This document shows positions 49,106 to 63,758 of a DNA stretch of 64,000 nt, piece after piece. The DNA comes from Amphiduros pacificus (lineage: Eukaryota; Annelida; Polychaeta; Phyllodocida; Hesionidae). Every line of letters begins with the position of its first letter. Within the stretch, counting starts at the first letter, position 1. Both the position numbers and the translations under genes were made by a program. Location of the stretch: NCBI GenBank assembly GCA_949316495.1, contig OX439005.1, forward strand, positions 1 through 64,000, given 5' to 3'. The notes below the pieces were generated by a model, which was not told the DNA's origin, searched no databases, and was given only the letters and a program-made list of their open reading frames with translations.

Positions 49106-50561
49106 TTTTTTTTAAAGTATATTTTATTTCATTTTTAACATTACAATAACACAGTCATGCATTATTAAAACAGTCATGCATTATTAAAACATTGACAGAC
49201 TGAACATAACATACAATTGACAATGACAGACACACACAAATTTCCATAGACATTATAAAACAAATCTGAGCAATAATGATCATATCTTTTCTTTTTTTCT
49301 TTACTCTGAAGATAATTTGTTTTTCTTATCCTAATTCTTCAATAATTGTGTTCCACCTTTCTTTAAATATATCAATTGTGTTGTTTTTTGTATGAATGAA
49401 CTCTTCTGTTTCTAATTTGTATTTGAGAATTCTAAGGAAATTATAAAAACATACTCTTTCTTCACTAATCTTTTGATAATAAATATACATCTTTGCAAGT
49501 AATACAATATAATTTAAATTGGTAAAATGTTTAAGATCATAGTAAAATCCAAATATTACATGTTTTACTGTTATTTTAATTGCATTAGGTGTTGTTCTGT
49601 TCCACCATTTTTCCAAAGCTATCCAGAAATCCTTAACTATAGTACATTCATACAAAAAGTGTTCAATGTCGTCTGGTACAATGCATTCAAGGCATTTTTC
49701 AGATTCCACAATAGATAAATTGTACAGCCATCTCTTACATGGTAAAATTCTGTTTATAATTCTATATTGAAGAGCTTGTAATTTTGTTTCCCTAGTACAG
49801 GAATATGGTAGTTTAAATATAGTTAACCAGTCATCTTGGATTGTGTATTAGAGCTCCCATTTTTTTAAGGCAGTTGGTCTTTCAAACACATCATATACAA
49901 AAGAGTCATAGAAATGTTTGGTTTTTATTTCTTTTAGCATCCTTGTGTAACCTTTACAGTTAAGAATAATGTCCAACCTGTTTTGTATTGGGGCTTTTTC
50001 TTTGGATATTGCTTCCAACTTCTGTAATGGAATTGCTTTTCTTAGTGTATAATAGTTTAAAATATTACAGTTCAATGTGTATTTGTTAGAAAACCTAATA
50101 TTTCATTGGTGTCATTAAAGAGATCTTTAACATATATAACACCAGCTTTGTAAAAATCAGGCCACATCAATTCTTTGGTTTTTCCCTGTTTTGAATGTTT
50201 GACATTTATCGGAAACTGAATATATTTATTGTACCATAGAATTTCATTTCCATAAGAGAGTATTTCTGTACTGGTTATAATTCATTCCAAAATATATACA
50301 CTTGTTTATAAAATGGAATCTTAATATTTTCTATGACTAATTTACTTAAATTAGTTTAAGAAAAATGTTCTATGACATGGTTTTTATAAATTCTGACAAT
50401 ATTACTTTCCATTTTCTATTACTATTTAATATTCTTTTTCCCCACGCAACTTTACTGGCCTTTACCATGCAGGATAAATCTGGTGCTTTAATTCCTTCAT
50501 CCTCAACTTCAAGTCCTTTTTACACACTTAATAATTGTCCGATTAATTTCTTAGAAAAAAA
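49106..50561 (-). mobile_element. LINE ORF2 remnant, copy 9
   Basis: Same ends and breaks as the copy at 2510; zinc-knuckle frame 49326-49709. Confidence 0.8.
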
Positions 50562-51973
50562 AAATAACCTAGAATTTTGTGTATTATGGAAAATCATACC
50601 ATTTTTACCTTATTTTAAAATTTGTTTTTGAATTTATTCATTATGTAAAACTATGCAAATTAGGTCATGTGATAAAATATTTTTGAATAATTTTGAATCT
50701 GGAAAATGTTCAGGTTTTGATTGATGTATTGTTAATGTTGAAAAGTTTTGATTGATGTATTGTGCATGTTGAAAGGTTTTGATTGATGTATTGTGCATGT
50801 TGAAAGGCAATTATTTGAGAAATTATGATCAAAAGTGTTTAGAAACAGGAAGTAGATCCTGAACATTGACAATTCTGGGTGGAAGTATTGAGGGTAATTG
50901 GTGCATGTGTGTCTCATTTTTCAATGGAAATCAGTTTTGGGCCTAAATGGCCGACAAATAACACTCGTACGCCAGAAATTCCAAAAGAACATATTTTATC
51001 CAATTTCCCACAGTTGATTCTCATGTCCGAAATTTTGACCCTGGCACCTTGTTGGTACTCGAGTTTTGAAAATTACAGAGCTAACCTATTTTTCCTTCAG
51101 GGCCTCAGCATGCCATTTTTTACTTTAAAGCAAACCTTCATGCTCTCCATATTTTAGAAAAGGATCATTTTCTCCAAATTTTTAAAATTCATCTCATTTA
51201 TCATGGGAAATAAGATTTTTCAAAAATGGTCAACAAATAATGCCCATAGGCCAGAAATTCCAAAAGGAGAGCGCATTTCATCAAATTTGCCAATTTTCAA
51301 TTTTTATGGCCCAAAATATTGTGGGGCTGCCATACCTAGCCCATTGGGGCTAGCCCTTCAGAAACCAAAGAGATGCACTCTTTAGACAAAAGTAGGGGAC
51401 CCCGTAAAAACGTTTAAAGCTCTACCTACACTCCTTAATGGTGTTTACTCTATAGATGTGGAGTGATGTGGAAGAAAAATTCAAAGTACTTCTCATTTTT
51501 CATTGGAAAATCTGATTTTTGTGAATATGGTCAACAAATAATGCCCGTAGAGTGAAAATTCCAGAAGCAGAGCGCATTTCATCAAATTTCCCAACTTTCA
51601 ATTTTTATGACCCAAAACTTTTTGGGGCTACCATACCTAGCCCATTGGGGCTAGCCCTTCACAAACCAAAGAGATGGACCGTCTAAACAAAAGTAGGATA
51701 CCACGTAAAAAAATTCAAGACTCTCAATTGACTCCTTGCAGCATTTCTGTGCATAGCAACGGGGCCAATTTCTTACTTTTGTTCCGTGCATATTTCCTAG
51801 CACCCTGGCCCCAACCTATTCAGAACAGTGAAAAAAAGATGTAGAATGAAAAAGTAGGAGACCCCGTAAAAATTTTCGAGGCTCTATCTTCGCTCTTTCA
51901 TAGTGTACATACTACACATGTGGACTTTGTCATTTTGATCATCAGAGAAGTGATCATCATCTTACGAACCCCT

Positions 51974-52198
51974 TACCCTAACCCCTAACCCCTAACCCTA
52001 ACCCTAACCCTAACCCTAACCCTAACCCTAACCCTAACCCTAACCCTAACCCTAACCCTAACCCTAACCCGAACCCCTTACCCTAACCCTAACCCTAACC
52101 CTAACCCTAACCCTAACCCTAACCCTAACCCTAACCCTAACCCACACCCTAACCCTAACCCTAACCCTAACCCTAACCCTAACCCTAACCCTAACCCC
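51974..52198. repeat. Interstitial telomeric block, double form, unit B'
   Basis: The internal junction (from 52070) is one hexamer further in than in the other B blocks, while the following part is one hexamer shorter, so the total length is unchanged. Confidence 0.95.
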
Positions 52199-53577
52199 AA
52201 AAGATAGCCCTAGCCCCAAAAGCTGGCCCTAGCCCAAAAAGCTGGCCCTAGCCCTACATTTGGCATTAGACATGGCCCTAGCATTGACACTATTCCTGCC
52301 TCCAAAGGTTGGCACTAGAGCTGGCCCCATAAGCTGGCGCTGATTCTAGCTCTTGGCTCCCTGGCTCCCTGGCTCCCTGGCCCCCTGGCCCACTGGCACC
52401 CTGGCACCCTGGCACCCTGGCACCCTGGCACCCTGGCACCCTAGCACGTGGCACCCTGGTACGCTGGTACCTTACTGTGTACTTGCTATTTAAGGCATAT
52501 GGGATGTGTATTTGCTGGTCATTGTTGTGTATTTGCTGGTCATTGTTGTGTATTTGTTGTGTATTTGTTGTATATTTGTTGTATTTGTTGTATTTGTTGT
52601 GTATTTGTTGTGTATTTGTTGTGTATTTGTTGTGTATTTGTTGTGTATTTGCTGGTCATTGTTGTGTATTTGTTGTATTTGTTGTGTATTTGTTGTGTAT
52701 TTGTTGTGTATTACTTGTGTATTGCTTGTGTATTTGTTGTGTATTTGTTGTGTATTTGTTGTGTATTTGTTGTGTATTTGCTGGTCATTGTTGTGTATTT
52801 GTTGTATTTGTTGTATTTGTTGTGTTTTTGTTGTGTTTTTGTTGTGTATTTGTTGTATTTGTTGTATTTGTTGTATTTGTTGTATTTGTTGTATTTGTTG
52901 TATTTGTTGTATTTGTTGTATTTGTTGTGTATTTGTTGTGTATTTGTTGTGTATTTGTTGTGTATTTGTTGTGTATTTGTTGTGTATTTGTTGTGTATTT
53001 GTTGTGTATTGCATTTTCAGACAATTTGAGACCCATTTTTCCTTCAAGGAATCAGCATGCCTTTTTTCACTTCAAAACAGACCTTCATGATTATTTATTT
53101 GATGTGTATTTGTTTTTTAGGGCATTATTGGATGATGATTTGAGACATGTATTTGATGTGAATTTGATGTGAATTTGATTTGTATTTGATGTATATTTAC
53201 CTTTTATGTCATTTCAGATCCATTTGGGATGTGTATTTGTTGTGTATTTGTTGTGTATTTGTTGTATTTGTTGTGTATTTGTTGTGTATTTATTGTGTAT
53301 TTGTTGTGTATTTGTTGTGTATTTGTTTTTTATTGCATTTTCGGACGATTTGAGACCCATTTTTCCTTCATGTAATCAACATACCATTTTTCACTTCTAT
53401 GCAAGCCTTCATGCTCTCTATACTATAGAAAAGGATTTTTTTCTAAACATTTGTAAAGTACATCTCATTTTTCATGGGAAATAACAGGAAAATTCAAAGA
53501 ACCATACTTCCTATTTAAATTCAGCCATTTTCATTTAGAAACAAGCCTTTGTGGTGTACATAATATAGAAAAGGATC

Positions 53578-55033
53578 TTTTTTTTAAAGTATATTTTATT
53601 TCATTTTTAACATTACAATAACACAGTCATGCATTATTAAAACAGTCATGCATTATTAAAACATTGACAGACTGAACATAACATACAATTGACAATGACA
53701 GACACACACAAATTTCCATAGACATTATAAAACAAATCTGAGCAATAATGATCATATCTTTTCTTTTTTTCTTTACTCTGAAGATAATTTGTTTTTCTTA
53801 TCCTAATTCTTCAATAATTGTGTTCCACCTTTCTTTAAATATATCAATTGTGTTGTTTTTTGTATGAATGAACTCTTCTGTTTCTAATTTGTATTTGAGA
53901 ATTCTAAGGAAATTATAAAAACATACTCTTTCTTCACTAATCTTTTGATAATAAATATACATCTTTGCAAGTAATACAATATAATTTAAATTGGTAAAAT
54001 GTTTAAGATCATAGTAAAATCCAAATATTACATGTTTTACTGTTATTTTAATTGCATTAGGTGTTGTTCTGTTCCACCATTTTTCCAAAGCTATCCAGAA
54101 ATCCTTAACTATAGTACATTCATACAAAAAGTGTTCAATGTCGTCTGGTACAATGCATTCAAGGCATTTTTCAGATTCCACAATAGATAAATTGTACAGC
54201 CATCTCTTACATGGTAAAATTCTGTTTATAATTCTATATTGAAGAGCTTGTAATTTTGTTTCCCTAGTACAGGAATATGGTAGTTTAAATATAGTTAACC
54301 AGTCATCTTGGATTGTGTATTAGAGCTCCCATTTTTTTAAGGCAGTTGGTCTTTCAAACACATCATATACAAAAGAGTCATAGAAATGTTTGGTTTTTAT
54401 TTCTTTTAGCATCCTTGTGTAACCTTTACAGTTAAGAATAATGTCCAACCTGTTTTGTATTGGGGCTTTTTCTTTGGATATTGCTTCCAACTTCTGTAAT
54501 GGAATTGCTTTTCTTAGTGTATAATAGTTTAAAATATTACAGTTCAATGTGTATTTGTTAGAAAACCTAATATTTCATTGGTGTCATTAAAGAGATCTTT
54601 AACATATATAACACCAGCTTTGTAAAAATCAGGCCACATCAATTCTTTGGTTTTTCCCTGTTTTGAATGTTTGACATTTATCGGAAACTGAATATATTTA
54701 TTGTACCATAGAATTTCATTTCCATAAGAGAGTATTTCTGTACTGGTTATAATTCATTCCAAAATATATACACTTGTTTATAAAATGGAATCTTAATATT
54801 TTCTATGACTAATTTACTTAAATTAGTTTAAGAAAAATGTTCTATGACATGGTTTTTATAAATTCTGACAATATTACTTTCCATTTTCTATTACTATTTA
54901 ATATTCTTTTTCCCCACGCAACTTTACTGGCCTTTACCATGCAGGATAAATCTGGTGCTTTAATTCCTTCATCCTCAACTTCAAGTCCTTTTTACACACT
55001 TAATAATTGTCCGATTAATTTCTTAGAAAAAAA
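53578..55033 (-). mobile_element. LINE ORF2 remnant, copy 10
   Basis: Same ends and breaks as the copy at 2510; zinc-knuckle frame 53798-54181. Confidence 0.8.
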
Positions 55034-56445
55034 AAATAACCTAGAATTTTGTGTATTATGGAAAATCATACCATTTTTACCTTATTTTAAAATTTGTTTT
55101 TGAATTTATTCATTATGTAAAACTATGCAAATTAGGTCATGTGATAAAATATTTTTGAATAATTTTGAATCTGGAAAATGTTCAGGTTTTGATTGATGTA
55201 TTGTTAATGTTGAAAAGTTTTGATTGATGTATTGTGCATGTTGAAAGGTTTTGATTGATGTATTGTGCATGTTGAAAGGCAATTATTTGAGAAATTATGA
55301 TCAAAAGTGTTTAGAAACAGGAAGTAGATCCTGAACATTGACAATTCTGGGTGGAAGTATTGAGGGTAATTGGTGCATGTGTGTCTCATTTTTCAATGGA
55401 AATCAGTTTTGGGCCTAAATGGCCGACAAATAACACTCGTACGCCAGAAATTCCAAAAGAACATATTTTATCCAATTTCCCACAGTTGATTCTCATGTCC
55501 GAAATTTTGACCCTGGCACCTTGTTGGTACTCGAGTTTTGAAAATTACAGAGCTAACCTATTTTTCCTTCAGGGCCTCAGCATGCCATTTTTTACTTTAA
55601 AGCAAACCTTCATGCTCTCCATATTTTAGAAAAGGATCATTTTCTCCAAATTTTTAAAATTCATCTCATTTATCATGGGAAATAAGATTTTTCAAAAATG
55701 GTCAACAAATAATGCCCATAGGCCAGAAATTCCAAAAGGAGAGCGCATTTCATCAAATTTGCCAATTTTCAATTTTTATGGCCCAAAATATTGTGGGGCT
55801 GCCATACCTAGCCCATTGGGGCTAGCCCTTCAGAAACCAAAGAGATGCACTCTTTAGACAAAAGTAGGGGACCCCGTAAAAACGTTTAAAGCTCTACCTA
55901 CACTCCTTAATGGTGTTTACTCTATAGATGTGGAGTGATGTGGAAGAAAAATTCAAAGTACTTCTCATTTTTCATTGGAAAATCTGATTTTTGTGAATAT
56001 GGTCAACAAATAATGCCCGTAGAGTGAAAATTCCAGAAGCAGAGCGCATTTCATCAAATTTCCCAACTTTCAATTTTTATGACCCAAAACTTTTTGGGGC
56101 TACCATACCTAGCCCATTGGGGCTAGCCCTTCACAAACCAAAGAGATGGACCGTCTAAACAAAAGTAGGATACCACGTAAAAAAATTCAAGACTCTCAAT
56201 TGACTCCTTGCAGCATTTCTGTGCATAGCAACGGGGCCAATTTCTTACTTTTGTTCCGTGCATATTTCCTAGCACCCTGGCCCCAACCTATTCAGAACAG
56301 TGAAAAAAAGATGTAGAATGAAAAAGTAGGAGACCCCGTAAAAATTTTCGAGGCTCTATCTTCGCTCTTTCATAGTGTACATACTACACATGTGGACTTT
56401 GTCATTTTGATCATCAGAGAAGTGATCATCATCTTACGAACCCCT

Positions 56446-56571
56446 TACCCTAACCCTAACCCTAACCCTAACCCTAACCCTAACCCTAACCCTAACCCTA
56501 ACCCTAACCCTAACCCACACCCTAACCCTAACCCTAACCCTAACCCTAACCCTAACCCTAACCCTAACCCC
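56446..56571. repeat. Interstitial telomeric block, unit C'
   Basis: About 21 hexamers, same form as the block at 9849. Confidence 0.95.
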
Positions 56572-57924
56572 AAAAGATAGCCCTAGCCCCAAAAGCTGGC
56601 CCTAGCCCAAAAAGCTGGCCCTAGCCCTACATTTGGCATTAGACATGGCCCTAGCATTGACACTATTCCTGCCTCCAAAGGTTGGCACTAGAGCTGGCCC
56701 CATAAGCTGGCGCTGATTCTAGCTCTTGGCTCCCTGGCTCCCTGGCTCCCTGGCCCCCTGGCCCACTGGCACCCTGGCACCCTGGCACCCTGGCACCCTG
56801 GCACCCTGGCACCCTAGCACGTGGCACCCTGGTACGCTGGTACCTTACTGTGTACTTGCTATTTAAGGCATATGGGATGTGTATTTGCTGGTCATTGTTG
56901 TGTATTTGCTGGTCATTGTTGTGTATTTGTTGTGTATTTGTTGTATATTTGTTGTATTTGTTGTATTTGTTGTGTATTTGTTGTGTATTTGTTGTGTATT
57001 TGTTGTGTATTTGCTGGTCATTGTTGTGTATTTGTTGTATTTGTTGTGTATTTGTTGTGTATTTGTTGTGTATTACTTGTGTATTGCTTGTGTATTTGTT
57101 GTGTATTTGTTGTGTATTTGTTGTGTATTTGTTGTGTATTTGCTGGTCATTGTTGTGTATTTGTTGTATTTGTTGTATTTGTTGTGTATTTGTTGTATTT
57201 GTTGTATTTGTTGTATTTGTTGTATTTGTTGTATTTGTTGTATTTGTTGTATTTGTTGTATTTGTTGTATTTGTTGTATTTGTTGTGTATTTGTTGTGTA
57301 TTTGTTGTGTATTTGTTGTGTATTTGTTGTGTATTTGTTGTGTATTTGTTGTGTATTGCATTTTCAGACAATTTGAGACCCATTTTTCCTTCAAGGAATC
57401 AGCATGCCTTTTTTCACTTCAAAACAGACCTTCATGATTATTTATTTGATGTGTATTTGTTTTTTAGGGCATTATTGGATGATGATTTGAGACATGTATT
57501 TGATGTGAATTTGATGTGAATTTGATTTGTATTTGATGTATATTTACCTTTTATGTCATTTCAGATCCATTTGGGATGTGTATTTGTTGTGTATTTGTTG
57601 TGTATTTGTTGTATTTGTTGTGTATTTGTTGTGTATTTATTGTGTATTTGTTGTGTATTTGTTGTGTATTTGTTTTTTATTGCATTTTCGGACGATTTGA
57701 GACCCATTTTTCCTTCATGTAATCAACATACCATTTTTCACTTCTATGCAAGCCTTCATGCTCTCTATACTATAGAAAAGGATTTTTTTCTAAACATTTG
57801 TAAAGTACATCTCATTTTTCATGGGAAATAACAGGAAAATTCAAAGAACCATACTTCCTATTTAAATTCAGCCATTTTCATTTAGAAACAAGCCTTTGTG
57901 GTGTACATAATATAGAAAAGGATC

Positions 57925-59380
57925 TTTTTTTTAAAGTATATTTTATTTCATTTTTAACATTACAATAACACAGTCATGCATTATTAAAACAGTCATGCAT
58001 TATTAAAACATTGACAGACTGAACATAACATACAATTGACAATGACAGACACACACAAATTTCCATAGACATTATAAAACAAATCTGAGCAATAATGATC
58101 ATATCTTTTCTTTTTTTCTTTACTCTGAAGATAATTTGTTTTTCTTATCCTAATTCTTCAATAATTGTGTTCCACCTTTCTTTAAATATATCAATTGTGT
58201 TGTTTTTTGTATGAATGAACTCTTCTGTTTCTAATTTGTATTTGAGAATTCTAAGGAAATTATAAAAACATACTCTTTCTTCACTAATCTTTTGATAATA
58301 AATATACATCTTTGCAAGTAATACAATATAATTTAAATTGGTAAAATGTTTAAGATCATAGTAAAATCCAAATATTACATGTTTTACTGTTATTTTAATT
58401 GCATTAGGTGTTGTTCTGTTCCACCATTTTTCCAAAGCTATCCAGAAATCCTTAACTATAGTACATTCATACAAAAAGTGTTCAATGTCGTCTGGTACAA
58501 TGCATTCAAGGCATTTTTCAGATTCCACAATAGATAAATTGTACAGCCATCTCTTACATGGTAAAATTCTGTTTATAATTCTATATTGAAGAGCTTGTAA
58601 TTTTGTTTCCCTAGTACAGGAATATGGTAGTTTAAATATAGTTAACCAGTCATCTTGGATTGTGTATTAGAGCTCCCATTTTTTTAAGGCAGTTGGTCTT
58701 TCAAACACATCATATACAAAAGAGTCATAGAAATGTTTGGTTTTTATTTCTTTTAGCATCCTTGTGTAACCTTTACAGTTAAGAATAATGTCCAACCTGT
58801 TTTGTATTGGGGCTTTTTCTTTGGATATTGCTTCCAACTTCTGTAATGGAATTGCTTTTCTTAGTGTATAATAGTTTAAAATATTACAGTTCAATGTGTA
58901 TTTGTTAGAAAACCTAATATTTCATTGGTGTCATTAAAGAGATCTTTAACATATATAACACCAGCTTTGTAAAAATCAGGCCACATCAATTCTTTGGTTT
59001 TTCCCTGTTTTGAATGTTTGACATTTATCGGAAACTGAATATATTTATTGTACCATAGAATTTCATTTCCATAAGAGAGTATTTCTGTACTGGTTATAAT
59101 TCATTCCAAAATATATACACTTGTTTATAAAATGGAATCTTAATATTTTCTATGACTAATTTACTTAAATTAGTTTAAGAAAAATGTTCTATGACATGGT
59201 TTTTATAAATTCTGACAATATTACTTTCCATTTTCTATTACTATTTAATATTCTTTTTCCCCACGCAACTTTACTGGCCTTTACCATGCAGGATAAATCT
59301 GGTGCTTTAATTCCTTCATCCTCAACTTCAAGTCCTTTTTACACACTTAATAATTGTCCGATTAATTTCTTAGAAAAAAA
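57925..59380 (-). mobile_element. LINE ORF2 remnant, copy 11
   Basis: Same ends and breaks as the copy at 2510; zinc-knuckle frame 58145-58528. Confidence 0.8.
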
Positions 59381-60792
59381 AAATAACCTAGAATTTTGTG
59401 TATTATGGAAAATCATACCATTTTTACCTTATTTTAAAATTTGTTTTTGAATTTATTCATTATGTAAAACTATGCAAATTAGGTCATGTGATAAAATATT
59501 TTTGAATAATTTTGAATCTGGAAAATGTTCAGGTTTTGATTGATGTATTGTTAATGTTGAAAAGTTTTGATTGATGTATTGTGCATGTTGAAAGGTTTTG
59601 ATTGATGTATTGTGCATGTTGAAAGGCAATTATTTGAGAAATTATGATCAAAAGTGTTTAGAAACAGGAAGTAGATCCTGAACATTGACAATTCTGGGTG
59701 GAAGTATTGAGGGTAATTGGTGCATGTGTGTCTCATTTTTCAATGGAAATCAGTTTTGGGCCTAAATGGCCGACAAATAACACTCGTACGCCAGAAATTC
59801 CAAAAGAACATATTTTATCCAATTTCCCACAGTTGATTCTCATGTCCGAAATTTTGACCCTGGCACCTTGTTGGTACTCGAGTTTTGAAAATTACAGAGC
59901 TAACCTATTTTTCCTTCAGGGCCTCAGCATGCCATTTTTTACTTTAAAGCAAACCTTCATGCTCTCCATATTTTAGAAAAGGATCATTTTCTCCAAATTT
60001 TTAAAATTCATCTCATTTATCATGGGAAATAAGATTTTTCAAAAATGGTCAACAAATAATGCCCATAGGCCAGAAATTCCAAAAGGAGAGCGCATTTCAT
60101 CAAATTTGCCAATTTTCAATTTTTATGGCCCAAAATATTGTGGGGCTGCCATACCTAGCCCATTGGGGCTAGCCCTTCAGAAACCAAAGAGATGCACTCT
60201 TTAGACAAAAGTAGGGGACCCCGTAAAAACGTTTAAAGCTCTACCTACACTCCTTAATGGTGTTTACTCTATAGATGTGGAGTGATGTGGAAGAAAAATT
60301 CAAAGTACTTCTCATTTTTCATTGGAAAATCTGATTTTTGTGAATATGGTCAACAAATAATGCCCGTAGAGTGAAAATTCCAGAAGCAGAGCGCATTTCA
60401 TCAAATTTCCCAACTTTCAATTTTTATGACCCAAAACTTTTTGGGGCTACCATACCTAGCCCATTGGGGCTAGCCCTTCACAAACCAAAGAGATGGACCG
60501 TCTAAACAAAAGTAGGATACCACGTAAAAAAATTCAAGACTCTCAATTGACTCCTTGCAGCATTTCTGTGCATAGCAACGGGGCCAATTTCTTACTTTTG
60601 TTCCGTGCATATTTCCTAGCACCCTGGCCCCAACCTATTCAGAACAGTGAAAAAAAGATGTAGAATGAAAAAGTAGGAGACCCCGTAAAAATTTTCGAGG
60701 CTCTATCTTCGCTCTTTCATAGTGTACATACTACACATGTGGACTTTGTCATTTTGATCATCAGAGAAGTGATCATCATCTTACGAACCCCT

Positions 60793-60930
60793 TACCCTAA
60801 CCCTAACCCTAACCCTAACCCTAACCCTAACCCTAACCCTAACCCTAACCCTAACCCTAACCCACACCCTAACCCTAACCCTAACCCTAACCCTAACCCT
60901 AACCCTAACCCTAACCCTAACCCTAACCCC
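60793..60930. repeat. Interstitial telomeric block, unit D'
   Basis: About 23 hexamers, the longest single-form block in the window. Confidence 0.95.
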
Positions 60931-62302
60931 AAAAGATAGCCCTAGCCCCAAAAGCTGGCCCTAGCCCAAAAAGCTGGCCCTAGCCCTACATTTGGCATTA
61001 GACATGGCCCTAGCATTGACACTATTCCTGCCTCCAAAGGTTGGCACTAGAGCTGGCCCCATAAGCTGGCGCTGATTCTAGCTCTTGGCTCCCTGGCTCC
61101 CTGGCTCCCTGGCCCCCTGGCCCACTGGCACCCTGGCACCCTGGCACCCTGGCACCCTGGCACCCTGGCACCCTGGCACCCTAGCACGTGGCACCCTGGT
61201 ACGCTGGTACCTTACTGTGTACTTGCTATTTAAGGCATATGGGATGTGTATTTGCTGGTCATTGTTGTGTATTTGCTGGTCATTGTTGTGTATTTGTTGT
61301 GTATTTGTTGTATATTTGTTGTATTTGTTGTATTTGTTGTGTATTTGTTGTGTATTTGTTGTGTATTTGTTGTGTATTTGTTGTGTATTTGCTGGTCATT
61401 GTTGTGTATTTGTTGTATTTGTTGTGTATTTGTTGTGTATTTGTTGTGTATTACTTGTGTATTGCTTGTGTATTTGTTGTGTATTTGTTGTGTATTTGTT
61501 GTGTATTTGTTGTGTATTTGCTGGTCATTGTTGTGTATTTGTTGTATTTGTTGTATTTGTTGTGTATTTGTTGTATTTGTTGTATTTGTTGTATTTGTTG
61601 TATTTGTTGTATTTGTTGTATTTGTTGTATTTGTTGTATTTGTTGTATTTGTTGTATTTGTTGTGTATTTGTTGTGTATTTGTTGTGTATTTGTTGTGTA
61701 TTTGTTGTGTATTTGTTGTGTATTTGTTGTGTATTGCATTTTCAGACAATTTGAGACCCATTTTTCCTTCAAGGAATCAGCATGCCTTTTTTCACTTCAA
61801 AACAGACCTTCATGATTATTTATTTGATGTGTATTTGTTTTTTAGGGCATTATTGGATGATGATTTGAGACATGTATTTGATGTGAATTTGATGTGAATT
61901 TGATTTGTATTTGATGTATATTTACCTTTTATGTCATTTCAGATCCATTTGGGATGTGTATTTGTTGTGTATTTGTTGTGTATTTGTTGTATTTGTTGTG
62001 TATTTGTTGTGTATTTATTGTGTATTTGTTGTGTATTTGTTGTGTATTTGTTTTTTATTGCATTTTCGGACGATTTGAGACCCATTTTTCCTTCATGTAA
62101 TCAACATACCATTTTTCACTTCTATGCAAGCCTTCATGCTCTCTATACTATAGAAAAGGATTTTTTTCTAAACATTTGTAAAGTACATCTCATTTTTCAT
62201 GGGAAATAACAGGAAAATTCAAAGAACCATACTTCCTATTTAAATTCAGCCATTTTCATTTAGAAACAAGCCTTTGTGGTGTACATAATATAGAAAAGGA
62301 TC

Positions 62303-63758
62303 TTTTTTTTAAAGTATATTTTATTTCATTTTTAACATTACAATAACACAGTCATGCATTATTAAAACAGTCATGCATTATTAAAACATTGACAGACTGA
62401 ACATAACATACAATTGACAATGACAGACACACACAAATTTCCATAGACATTATAAAACAAATCTGAGCAATAATGATCATATCTTTTCTTTTTTTCTTTA
62501 CTCTGAAGATAATTTGTTTTTCTTATCCTAATTCTTCAATAATTGTGTTCCACCTTTCTTTAAATATATCAATTGTGTTGTTTTTTGTATGAATGAACTC
62601 TTCTGTTTCTAATTTGTATTTGAGAATTCTAAGGAAATTATAAAAACATACTCTTTCTTCACTAATCTTTTGATAATAAATATACATCTTTGCAAGTAAT
62701 ACAATATAATTTAAATTGGTAAAATGTTTAAGATCATAGTAAAATCCAAATATTACATGTTTTACTGTTATTTTAATTGCATTAGGTGTTGTTCTGTTCC
62801 ACCATTTTTCCAAAGCTATCCAGAAATCCTTAACTATAGTACATTCATACAAAAAGTGTTCAATGTCGTCTGGTACAATGCATTCAAGGCATTTTTCAGA
62901 TTCCACAATAGATAAATTGTACAGCCATCTCTTACATGGTAAAATTCTGTTTATAATTCTATATTGAAGAGCTTGTAATTTTGTTTCCCTAGTACAGGAA
63001 TATGGTAGTTTAAATATAGTTAACCAGTCATCTTGGATTGTGTATTAGAGCTCCCATTTTTTTAAGGCAGTTGGTCTTTCAAACACATCATATACAAAAG
63101 AGTCATAGAAATGTTTGGTTTTTATTTCTTTTAGCATCCTTGTGTAACCTTTACAGTTAAGAATAATGTCCAACCTGTTTTGTATTGGGGCTTTTTCTTT
63201 GGATATTGCTTCCAACTTCTGTAATGGAATTGCTTTTCTTAGTGTATAATAGTTTAAAATATTACAGTTCAATGTGTATTTGTTAGAAAACCTAATATTT
63301 CATTGGTGTCATTAAAGAGATCTTTAACATATATAACACCAGCTTTGTAAAAATCAGGCCACATCAATTCTTTGGTTTTTCCCTGTTTTGAATGTTTGAC
63401 ATTTATCGGAAACTGAATATATTTATTGTACCATAGAATTTCATTTCCATAAGAGAGTATTTCTGTACTGGTTATAATTCATTCCAAAATATATACACTT
63501 GTTTATAAAATGGAATCTTAATATTTTCTATGACTAATTTACTTAAATTAGTTTAAGAAAAATGTTCTATGACATGGTTTTTATAAATTCTGACAATATT
63601 ACTTTCCATTTTCTATTACTATTTAATATTCTTTTTCCCCACGCAACTTTACTGGCCTTTACCATGCAGGATAAATCTGGTGCTTTAATTCCTTCATCCT
63701 CAACTTCAAGTCCTTTTTACACACTTAATAATTGTCCGATTAATTTCTTAGAAAAAAA
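62303..63758 (-). mobile_element. LINE ORF2 remnant, copy 12
   Basis: Same ends and breaks as the copy at 2510; zinc-knuckle frame 62523-62906. Confidence 0.8.

Larger units (their letters stand above)
47618..51973. repeat. Unit A', array 2
   Basis: It holds the A position but has a full-length telomeric block and GGCCCCCTGG, so it lacks the private marks of the other A units. A 2-bp deletion in the minisatellite (near 48125) shifts frames and opens a longer reverse frame (47835-48575) that is not a gene. Minisatellite about 48050-48538; 31-bp triplet 50714-50806. Confidence 0.9.
51974..56445. repeat. Unit B', array 2
   Basis: Third carrier of the B marks (GTTGTGTTTTT near 52822-52845). Minisatellite about 52505-53010; 31-bp triplet 55186-55278. 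Confidence 0.9.
56446..60792. repeat. Unit C', array 2
   Basis: One 11-bp monomer fewer in the first monomer run (near 56966-57011) than in other units. This also opens a longer reverse frame (56663-57394) that is not a gene. Minisatellite about 56878-57357; 31-bp triplet 59533-59625. Confidence 0.9.

Noticed and set aside
61085-61897. 270-codon forward frame starting with Ala-Pro-Trp repeats
   Set aside because: It spans the 8-bp and 11-bp minisatellites and exists only in the unit with one extra monomer.
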